DNA of 8,650 nucleotides from Gammaproteobacteria bacterium (lineage in GTDB: Bacteria; Pseudomonadota; Gammaproteobacteria; Thiohalomonadales; Thiohalomonadaceae), in contig JADFYS010000073.1 in NCBI GenBank assembly GCA_015232955.1, positions 1 through 8,650 of the forward strand, given 5' to 3'. Positions 1 to 5,009 of this stretch are shown piece after piece. The position numbers and the translations under genes were made by a program. The notes beneath the pieces are model-generated. The model was not told the origin of the DNA, searched no databases, and worked only from the letters and a program-made list of their open reading frames with translations. Position 1 is the first letter of the stretch. Each line of letters begins with the position of its first letter.

Positions 1-1
1 A

Positions 2-412
2 ACCGGCATGGTGATCCTGGGGGTGGTGGGGATCTCGATCTTTCTCCTCCTCTACTCGCTAACCACCCAGGTGGGGTTGATGCTAGAGGGGGTGGAGGCG
101 ATGAACCGCCATTTTGCGGCAGTGGAGCAGAGCATGGGCGGGATCAATACAACCTTGAACTACATGGAGGATCGGCTGACGGTTCTACATAGGATTGACG
201 GTCAGATGGCGGTAACCGAGAGCGAAGTGGCGGCCATGGGTGGATATGTCGCCGGAGTGGATGGGACGATGACCGGCGTGAGTCAACGGATGCTGGCGAT
301 GGAGCAGCATCTGCAGACGATGAATCGTGAATTGTCACGAATGCAGCAGACCATTGGCGGTGTCGGGACGGAGACGCGGGATATGTCGCGTAGTCTGAGG
401 ATGATGCCGTGA
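2..412 (+). CDS. Membrane-anchored Met-rich coiled-coil protein (5' partial)
   Basis: I do not recognise this family. The frame is open from the window edge; the first ATG is at 8, with no visible ribosome site, and the downstream paralogue has about 55 residues before its membrane helix, so the true start probably lies outside the window. Numbering from ATG 8, residues 2-24 form one transmembrane helix. From residue 25 to about 119, hydrophobic residues fall at 3-4 spacing (25, 29, 32, 36, 39, 43, 46, 50, 53, 57, 60, then 63, 67, 74, 77, 81, 84, 88 and so on), the mark of a coiled coil. Many core positions are Met. One 3-3 stutter occurs at 57-60-63. By analogy with the neighbour the coiled coil should be periplasmic. 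It aligns without gaps to the next gene over about 85 residues. It is not a chemoreceptor: no HAMP or signalling hairpin is visible. Function is unknown. Confidence 0.72.
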   Translation, partial: TGMVILGVVGISIFLLLYSLTTQVGLMLEGVEAMNRHFAAVEQSMGGINTTLNYMEDRLTVLHRIDGQMAVTESEVAAMGGYVAGVDGTMTGVSQRMLAMEQHLQTMNRELSRMQQTIGGVGTETRDMSRSLRMMP

Positions 413-1017
413 CCGCAACGGAGGGTGAAAAGGATCGTCGGGGAGAGCGGATGAACCGCAGAGCGAGTGACGATCGGGAGTTGTGGGCGCTGCTGGTCAA
501 TGCCAATGATACGATGGAGCGGATACACCGCGATATCGACGAACAGAATCTCGCTGGACTGCAGCGCCGTAGATTTACCAATCTGGTGATCCGATTCATC
601 TCCATCTTCCTCATGGTGCTGGTGGTGATCAATCTCTATCTTCTGAGCCCCCTCGATCAGCGGATGAGGGCTATTGTCACCAATATGGGCGATATGACCG
701 GCCATTTTGCGGTGGTCGCCACCGAGATGGTCTCGGTAGAGGGGAGCACCCAGCGTATGGGGAAGATGATGGATTTTATGCCGGCGATCTCTGGCCGCAT
801 GGAGGGGATCAACCGCGAGGTAGAGGGGATAGGGGGGCACATGGCAGGGATTGATCGTGAAATGGAAAAGACCCTCACCCTCTTTGCAGGGATCGACCGC
901 CAGATGGCAGAGGTGAATGGGCGCGTCTACACCCTCAATGGCAGTGTCGCGGGGATCCGTCATGATATGAACCGCATCTCACAGCCTTCCCGCTGGATGA
1001 ACAATTTTCTGCCATAA
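409..1017 (+). CDS. Membrane-anchored Met-rich coiled-coil protein, paralogue of the upstream gene
   Basis: Family not recognised; 202 residues from GTG 409. That GTG overlaps the upstream stop by 4 bases (GTGA) and has a GAGG 8 bases before it. ATG 451, with a GGGGAG 5 bases before it, is an equally good alternative (188 residues). Residues 1-55 are charged and end in three arginines (53-55), which suggests a cytoplasmic N-terminus. About 59-79 form a transmembrane helix. Residues 86-190 keep a 3-4 hydrophobic repeat (86, 89, 93, 96, 100, 103, 107, 110 and so on to 187, 190) with a single 3-3 stutter at 121-124-127. Met dominates the core (86, 93, 96, 107, 117, 121, 124, 131, 145, 152, 166, 187). 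The repeated unit resembles M-x-G-I-D-R-x-M. The stretch would make a rod of about 15 nm, probably periplasmic. A scaffold or spacer role is only a guess. Confidence 0.8.
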   Translation: MTATEGEKDRRGERMNRRASDDRELWALLVNANDTMERIHRDIDEQNLAGLQRRRFTNLVIRFISIFLMVLVVINLYLLSPLDQRMRAIVTNMGDMTGHFAVVATEMVSVEGSTQRMGKMMDFMPAISGRMEGINREVEGIGGHMAGIDREMEKTLTLFAGIDRQMAEVNGRVYTLNGSVAGIRHDMNRISQPSRWMNNFLP

Positions 1018-1018
1018 G

Positions 1019-1031
1019 CCTGATGGTCAGG
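1019..1031 (+). other. Weak hairpin after the coiled-coil gene
   Basis: CCTGA (1019-1023), a 3-base loop and TCAGG (1027-1031) form a 5-bp stem starting 2 bases after the TAA at 1015-1017. No T run follows, so it is not a convincing intrinsic terminator. It might attenuate read-through or mark the boundary between the coiled-coil pair and the sugar genes. Confidence 0.25.
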
Positions 1032-1046
1032 TTGCATCTATTTATT

Positions 1047-1052
1047 GGGGAG
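1047..1052 (+). promoter_or_regulatory. Ribosome binding site of the 34-codon ORF
   Basis: GGGGAG sits 6 bases before ATG 1059. It favours this start over the in-frame ATG at 1023, which has no comparable site. Confidence 0.5.
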
Positions 1053-1058
1053 ATCCAG

Positions 1059-1163
1059 ATGCACCGTAATTCGGTGCTGTCGGAGATCTCTTTTGAACTG
1101 CAAACGCTCCTCTACACGGTGCTCTCTTTTCTGTTTGTAGTGGTTGGGGGAACGGTTGAATAG
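1059..1163 (+). CDS. Putative small single-pass membrane protein (34 aa)
   Basis: This short ORF fills the gap before the glycosyltransferase. From ATG 1059 it encodes 34 residues: a polar N-terminal third, then a hydrophobic stretch at about residues 14-30 (leucine, phenylalanine and a valine triplet) long enough for one membrane helix. A GGGGAG lies 6 bases upstream. An in-frame ATG at 1023 would give 46 residues but lacks a good site. The TAG (1161-1163) lies 5 bases past the first base of the favoured TTG start of the glycosyltransferase, so the two overlap by 8 bases in different frames, the same coupling seen between later genes. It matches no family I know. It may be a real small protein, a leader ORF driving translation of the next gene, or chance. 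The ribosome site and overlap argue mildly for translation. Confidence 0.42.
   Translation: MHRNSVLSEISFELQTLLYTVLSFLFVVVGGTVE
1146..1151 (+). promoter_or_regulatory. Ribosome binding site favouring the TTG 1156 start
   Basis: GGGGGA ends 4 bases before TTG 1156 and lies inside the 34-codon ORF. The in-frame TTG at 1144 has no purine-rich site upstream, so 1156 is the better start for the glycosyltransferase. Confidence 0.45.
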
Positions 1164-2313
1164 AGAACCGCTGATCAGTATCTGCGTTCCCACCTTTAAC
1201 AGCGCCCACTGGCTACCGGGAGTGGTAACCGGGGTTCTGCAGCAGAGTTACCCCCACTTTGAACTCCTGATTGTGGATGACTGCTCCAGTGATGAGAGTT
1301 TTGAGGTTGTTGCTCCATGGCTGGAGCGGGATAGTCGTCTCCATTATCGCCGGTTACCTCAGAACCTGGGTGCTGTCGGCAACGCCGAGGAGTGTACCCG
1401 GGAGGCGCGGGGGGAGCTTGTCACCATTCTTCAAAGCGATGATCGCTACTGCCATCCCCACTTCCTCTCCCGGGCGGTGGCCGCCTTCAGTGCCGAAGAT
1501 GATCTCGCCTTTTTTTACTCAGCGCTCTGGTACCTCAATCGCGAAGATCAGCGTATTCAGCTGGATCAACCCTTTGATGACGATTTTGTCCTTCCCGGAG
1601 AGGAGGCGCTACGCCTGATGATGCTGCGTGGCGGCCTTTGGCCCTCCACTGTAGTCTATCGCGGGGATCTGTTTCGCGAGGTGGGTGGGTTTCGTGCCGA
1701 TATCGGAGTCGGTCAGGATCTCTACTGCGCCTATCACCACTGTCTGCGCGGTAAAGTGGCGCACTGGGCTGAGCCGGCACTGGAGGCGAGGCTGCACCCC
1801 GATTCGGTGACGCTGAGTTACGGTAAGAGGCTCTTTACCGAGTTCGAACGGGTGTTGCAACTCTTTCGGAGTGAGGGGGGGGCTGCAGCGGAGCTGGCTG
1901 TGGCGATGGAGAGCAGAGCCGAAGCGATGAGAGGTAACTATGCCCACCTTGGTCAAGGTGATTATCGGCAGCAGCGCGCCCGGCAGCTCCTTCGGCAGTG
2001 GGGGGCGAGCGGGGCACGCATCATTATTTATGGTGCAGGACAGCACACTCGTGATCTCCTGCAACAGACGGTGATAGGGGAGGCGAGGGTGGTAGCTCTC
2101 ACCGATAGTGATCGCTCACTCTATGGCGGGGAGCGGTGGGGCTATCCGGTGGTTTCACTTCAGGAGGCGCTCTCAATGGGGGGGGATGTGGTGTTGATCT
2201 CCTCGGCTTTTCATCAGGATGCGATCGGACGCCAACTGCAGCGTCTGTTACCGTCATCTGTCACCATGGTCCCATTTTATGAAGTTGATGGGGAAGGGGA
2301 TAACGGTGAGTGA
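1156..2313 (+). CDS. GT2 glycosyltransferase with C-terminal Rossmann-like domain
   Basis: Predicted to move a sugar from a nucleotide donor onto a growing glycan at the cytoplasmic face of the inner membrane. The start is TTG 1156 (385 residues); TTG 1144 would add four. Residues 5-210 form a GT-A fold of family GT2: the opening PLISICVPTFN, I-V-D-D at 39-42 for the nucleotide, and Q-S-D-D at 93-96 as the metal-binding DxD equivalent. No transmembrane helix is visible. About 215-285 is a charged helical linker. From about 285 a second module begins with YGAGQHTRDLL (G293-A-G295), a glycine-rich nucleotide-binding loop, then a strand ending in T-D-S-D and later a V-L-I-S-S strand. This resembles small Rossmann domains found in sugar-modifying proteins, but its ligand is unknown. 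The gene carries two runs of eight G. It overlaps the radical SAM gene by 8 bases. Family is certain; donor and acceptor are not. Confidence 0.9.
   Translation: MNREPLISICVPTFNSAHWLPGVVTGVLQQSYPHFELLIVDDCSSDESFEVVAPWLERDSRLHYRRLPQNLGAVGNAEECTREARGELVTILQSDDRYCHPHFLSRAVAAFSAEDDLAFFYSALWYLNREDQRIQLDQPFDDDFVLPGEEALRLMMLRGGLWPSTVVYRGDLFREVGGFRADIGVGQDLYCAYHHCLRGKVAHWAEPALEARLHPDSVTLSYGKRLFTEFERVLQLFRSEGGAAAELAVAMESRAEAMRGNYAHLGQGDYRQQRARQLLRQWGASGARIIIYGAGQHTRDLLQQTVIGEARVVALTDSDRSLYGGERWGYPVVSLQEALSMGGDVVLISSAFHQDAIGRQLQRLLPSSVTMVPFYEVDGEGDNGE
1875..1882 (+). repeat. Run of eight G within the glycosyltransferase gene
   Basis: Eight consecutive G in the linker-coding part. A one-base slip would truncate the protein before its C-terminal module. 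Runs of 6-7 G are common in this window, so this may only reflect GGG codon use. Confidence 0.5.
2178..2185 (+). repeat. Second run of eight G within the glycosyltransferase gene
   Basis: Eight consecutive G in the part coding for the C-terminal Rossmann-like module. It is one of the two longest G runs in the window, both in this gene. Confidence 0.5.
2290..2300 (+). promoter_or_regulatory. Ribosome binding site of the radical SAM gene
   Basis: GGGGAAGGGGA lies 5 bases before GTG 2306. It decides the start in favour of that GTG over the in-frame ATGs at 2219, 2279 and 2288. Confidence 0.7.
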
Positions 2314-3409
2314 CCGTTACCGCATCGATGGGCAGAAGATTATCTACCACCCCCAGCGTGTTGCGGATCTGGTGGCTGCGGTTGATCGCTGGCCACTGGC
2401 GCAGCACTGCTACCCCATCTATGTTGAGATCTCTCCTATCGGTGCCTGTAACCACCGCTGTACATTCTGTGCGGTCGATTATCTCGGTTATGCGCCACTG
2501 CGCCTCGACGCTTCGCTGCTGGGCCGACAGCTGCAGGAGATGGGCAGGCTGGGGGTGAAGAGTGTGATGTTTGCCGGTGAAGGGGAGCCGCTACTGCACA
2601 CCGAAATCAATCAGATGGTGGTGGCGGCGGCGGCAGCAGGGATCGATGTCTCTTTTACCACCAATGCCACCGTCATCCCCGATCAGTTTATGGAGTCTGC
2701 CCTGCCTCACATCTCCTGGATCAAGGCGTCGGTAAATGGCGGAACTGCCGAAAGCTATGCTGCAATCCATCAGACCAAGAGGGGCGATTTTGCAAAAGTG
2801 GTGGAGAATCTGCGACAGCTGGTCGCCTATCGTAACCGACAGCAGTTGCAGTGTGTCATTGGCGCACAGCTACTGCTGCTGCCGGAGAACCGGGATGAGG
2901 TGGTGGCGCTGGCTCGACTCTGCCGGGACGAGATAGGGCTGGACTATCTGGTGGTCAAACCCTACTCCCAACACGGCTTCAGCCTGACGCAGAGGTATGC
3001 TGCCATCGACTATAGTGCAGATCTCGCCTTGGGCGAGGCGCTGCAGGCGGAGAGTGACGGGCGATTTAAGACCATATTTCGCACTCAGGCGATGCGAAAA
3101 CAGAGTGGAGAGGTGGGAGAGCGTTACAGTCGCTGTTACTCGACACCGATGTTGTGGGCCTATCTCAAGGCGGATGGCGAACTCTACTCCTGTAGCGCCT
3201 ATTTGGGAGATCCCCGCTTCGCGTTGGGGAATGTGATGGAAGAGGGTTTTGCCACGGTGTGGCAGGGGGAAAAGAGGGCAGAAAATTATCGTCTGCTGGC
3301 AGAGGAGCTAGACATCACCCATTGCCGCCAAAACTGCCGTATGGATGAGATCAACCGTTATCTGGATCAGTTAATCGGAGAGAGCGTGCCGCATGTCAAT
3401 TTTATCTAA
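2306..3409 (+). CDS. Radical SAM protein with four-Cys C-terminal (SPASM/Twitch-like) region
   Basis: Radical SAM enzymes cleave S-adenosylmethionine at a [4Fe-4S] cluster to start difficult C-H chemistry. Numbering from GTG 2306 (367 residues), the cluster motif is CNHRCTFC: C48, C52 and C55. A-G-E-G-E-P at 90-95 is the GGEP-type SAM-binding element, followed by the usual alternating strands and helices. At the C-terminus C277-x13-G-x4-C296 fits the first part of the SPASM pattern, and C340-x3-C344 supplies two more ligands. Four cysteines fit one auxiliary cluster, as in Twitch domains, rather than the two of full SPASM. The start overlaps the glycosyltransferase by 8 bases behind a strong ribosome site. 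Its place between a glycosyltransferase and a sugar epimerase suggests oxidation, dehydration or epimerisation of a sugar, as known for some sugar-acting radical SAM enzymes, but the substrate cannot be read from the sequence. No precursor peptide gene is nearby. Confidence 0.9.
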   Translation: MSDRYRIDGQKIIYHPQRVADLVAAVDRWPLAQHCYPIYVEISPIGACNHRCTFCAVDYLGYAPLRLDASLLGRQLQEMGRLGVKSVMFAGEGEPLLHTEINQMVVAAAAAGIDVSFTTNATVIPDQFMESALPHISWIKASVNGGTAESYAAIHQTKRGDFAKVVENLRQLVAYRNRQQLQCVIGAQLLLLPENRDEVVALARLCRDEIGLDYLVVKPYSQHGFSLTQRYAAIDYSADLALGEALQAESDGRFKTIFRTQAMRKQSGEVGERYSRCYSTPMLWAYLKADGELYSCSAYLGDPRFALGNVMEEGFATVWQGEKRAENYRLLAEELDITHCRQNCRMDEINRYLDQLIGESVPHVNFI

Positions 3410-3424
3410 ACAGTGTCATTACCC

Positions 3425-3431
3425 AGAGGAG
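3425..3431 (+). promoter_or_regulatory. Ribosome binding site of the epimerase gene
   Basis: AGAGGAG ends 5 bases before ATG 3437. It excludes the in-frame GTG at 3413, which would add eight non-conserved residues before the first beta strand. Confidence 0.7.
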
Positions 3432-3436
3432 CCGCG

Positions 3437-4441
3437 ATGAGATCTCTTGTCACCGGGGGTGCAGGCTTTATCGGCAGCCATCTTGTTGAGCGGCTGCTTG
3501 AACTGGGAGATGAGGTGGTGGTGGTGGATAACTTCTCTGCCGGCCGTCTCGAGAATCTGGATGCGGTTAAAGCTGACCAGAAACTAGAGGTTTTTGAAGC
3601 GGACATCTGTGAGAAGGGGCAGTTGGAACGCCCTTTCCTTGGGGTAGAGCGGGTCTTTCATCTTGCCGGGATGGCCGATATTGTCCCCTCGATCGAAAAT
3701 CCCGAACTCTATTTTCGGGTCAATGTCCTCGGTACCCTCAATGTTCTTGAAGCGGCGCGCAAGGTGGGGGTCAAACGGTTGATCTATGCCGCCTCCTCCT
3801 CCTCCTACGGGATCCCCGACTGCTATCCGACACCAGAGACGGCTCCCATCGCCCCGCTCTACCCCTACGCCCTGACCAAATACCAGGGAGAGGAGCTGGT
3901 GCTGCACTGGTCTCGCACCTACCACATCTCTGCGCTGGCGCTGCGTCTGTTTAATGTTTTTGGACCCAGAGCGCGAACCAGTGGTGCCTATGGTGCAGTG
4001 TTCGGGGTTTTTCTGGCTCAGAAACTGGCCGGTCGGCCGCTAACTGTAGTGGGGGATGGTTGTCAGACCCGTGATTTTACCTATGTCAGCGATGTTGTCG
4101 CCGCATTTATCACCGCCGCAGAGAGAGAAGATGTGCGTGGCGAGGCGCTCAATGTCGGCAGCGGCGGCCACTACAGCGTGAATCAGCTGGTGGCGTTGAT
4201 CGGGGGTGAGGTGGAGTCTGTCCCCAAAAGGCCGGGAGAGCCGGACTGTACCTATGCCGATGTCACCCGAATCCGGCAGTTGCTGGGGTGGAGGGCCGAA
4301 GTTCCGTTTGAAGAGGGGGTGAGACGAGTGTTGCAACATATTGAAGATTGGCGCGAGGCGCCGGTTTGGGATCCGCAATCGATCGCCGAGGCGACACGAG
4401 GATGGTTTAGCTGTTTGGGAGAACGGGTTGATCACAGTTAA
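3437..4441 (+). CDS. NAD-dependent nucleotide-sugar epimerase/dehydratase (extended SDR)
   Basis: Likely a cytoplasmic enzyme acting on an NDP-sugar, probably a C4 epimerase. From ATG 3437 it has 334 residues, normal for the family. T-G-G-A-G-F-I-G at 6-13 is the NAD-binding glycine motif at the very N-terminus, which supports this start; V-D-N at about 31-33 follows the second strand, where the adenosine ribose binds. The catalytic elements are a serine run at 120-123 followed by YG, and Y144-A-L-T-K148, the YxxxK pair. The later R-L-F-N-V-F-G-P and R-D-F-T-Y-V-S-D-V segments are typical of UDP-glucose/UDP-GlcNAc 4-epimerases (GalE/WbpP-like). Despite its neighbours it does not look like the ADP-heptose epimerase HldD. 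A 4,6-dehydratase or decarboxylase is less likely. It follows the radical SAM gene after 27 bases, the widest gap in the operon, and overlaps the SIS gene by 14. Substrate is unassigned. Confidence 0.9.
   Translation: MRSLVTGGAGFIGSHLVERLLELGDEVVVVDNFSAGRLENLDAVKADQKLEVFEADICEKGQLERPFLGVERVFHLAGMADIVPSIENPELYFRVNVLGTLNVLEAARKVGVKRLIYAASSSSYGIPDCYPTPETAPIAPLYPYALTKYQGEELVLHWSRTYHISALALRLFNVFGPRARTSGAYGAVFGVFLAQKLAGRPLTVVGDGCQTRDFTYVSDVVAAFITAAEREDVRGEALNVGSGGHYSVNQLVALIGGEVESVPKRPGEPDCTYADVTRIRQLLGWRAEVPFEEGVRRVLQHIEDWREAPVWDPQSIAEATRGWFSCLGERVDHS
4417..4423 (+). promoter_or_regulatory. Ribosome binding site favouring a TTG start for the SIS gene
   Basis: GGGAGAA ends 4 bases before TTG 4428. 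The arrangement closely resembles that before TTG 1156. No in-frame ATG or GTG lies near the expected N-terminus. Confidence 0.5.
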
Positions 4442-5009
4442 GGGAGAGGCAACTCTTTTTTGTAAACTGCTTAGCGACTGTCGCTGTCGGGATGACAGTG
4501 GTTCGCCTCTGGATCTCGATGCGGGACTTCAACAGTGTCTGGAGCTGCTGCAGACCATATCTCTTCGTCAAGCGATGGTCTTTGTGGTGGGGAATGGCGG
4601 TAGTGCAGCGGTCGCCTCGCACCTGGTTAATGATCTCTGCAACAGTGGTGGCGTTCGGGCGATGACCCTCCATGAACCGGCACTATTGAGTTGCTATAGC
4701 AACGACTACGGTTATGAGCAGGCGTATGGCCTGCTTCTGGAGAGGATGGCGGGCAGTGATGATCTGCTGCTAGCCATCAGCAGCTCGGGAGAGTCTGCCA
4801 ATATTATTAACGCAGCAAACACCATGCGCAAATTGGGGGGCCGGGTGGTGACCTTTAGCGGCTTTGGCGGAGAAAATCGGTTGCAGCGGTTGGGGGAGAT
4901 CAACTTCTGGCTCGACTCCGCTCACTTTGGCTCCGTCGAGATTGGCCATCTCTTTCTGCTTCACCACCTTGCCGATCGCCTGAGTAACTCAGGAGTGGGG
5001 GATGAGTAG
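4428..5009 (+). CDS. SIS-domain sugar-phosphate isomerase, GmhA-like
   Basis: Predicted to interconvert a ketose phosphate and an aldose phosphate, as GmhA turns sedoheptulose 7-phosphate into a heptose 7-phosphate. From TTG 4428 it has 193 residues, almost exactly the length of E. coli GmhA (192); an ATG at 4341 would add 29 residues of unlikely sequence inside the epimerase gene. V-G-N-G-G-S-A and S-S-S-G-E-S-A-N-I-I are the two SIS phosphate-binding loops, with S-N-D-Y-G-Y between them where GmhA has G-N-D-F-G-F. Aligned by eye with E. coli GmhA (from memory), metal ligands His61 and His180 are kept (H in S-H-L-V-N-D-L; second H of H-L-F-L-L-H-H), but Glu65 becomes Asp and Gln172 becomes Glu. 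The substrate may therefore differ from that of GmhA. It overlaps both neighbours, by 14 and 8 bases. DiaA-like or other SIS roles are less likely beside the kinase/nucleotidyltransferase. Confidence 0.85.
   Translation: MITVKGEATLFCKLLSDCRCRDDSGSPLDLDAGLQQCLELLQTISLRQAMVFVVGNGGSAAVASHLVNDLCNSGGVRAMTLHEPALLSCYSNDYGYEQAYGLLLERMAGSDDLLLAISSSGESANIINAANTMRKLGGRVVTFSGFGGENRLQRLGEINFWLDSAHFGSVEIGHLFLLHHLADRLSNSGVGDE

Noticed and set aside
283..963. A 226-codon open frame on the - strand across the coiled-coil genes
   Set aside because: It is the antisense of a repetitive Met-rich gene, which yields a His- and Pro-rich product with no domain. The + strand frames show a membrane helix and a strict heptad pattern.
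2..1017. Chemoreceptor or histidine-kinase sensors (membrane helix plus long coiled coil)
   Set aside because: No HAMP domain, no conserved chemoreceptor hairpin tip and no kinase motifs are visible, and each protein has only one membrane helix.
1018..1058. A promoter between the coiled-coil genes and the sugar operon
   Set aside because: A TTGCAT at 1032-1037 could pass for a -35 box, but there is no matching -10 box at the right distance.
2219..2305. Longer N-terminus of the radical SAM gene from ATG 2219
   Set aside because: It would overlap the glycosyltransferase by almost 100 bases and lacks a good ribosome site, while GTG 2306 has a strong one 5 bases upstream.
3437..4441. Naming the epimerase hldD because GmhA- and HldE-like genes follow
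   Set aside because: Its YALTK active site, the R-D-F-T-Y-V-S-D-V segment and the overall pattern are those of GalE/WbpP-type UDP-sugar epimerases, so the name would rest on context only.
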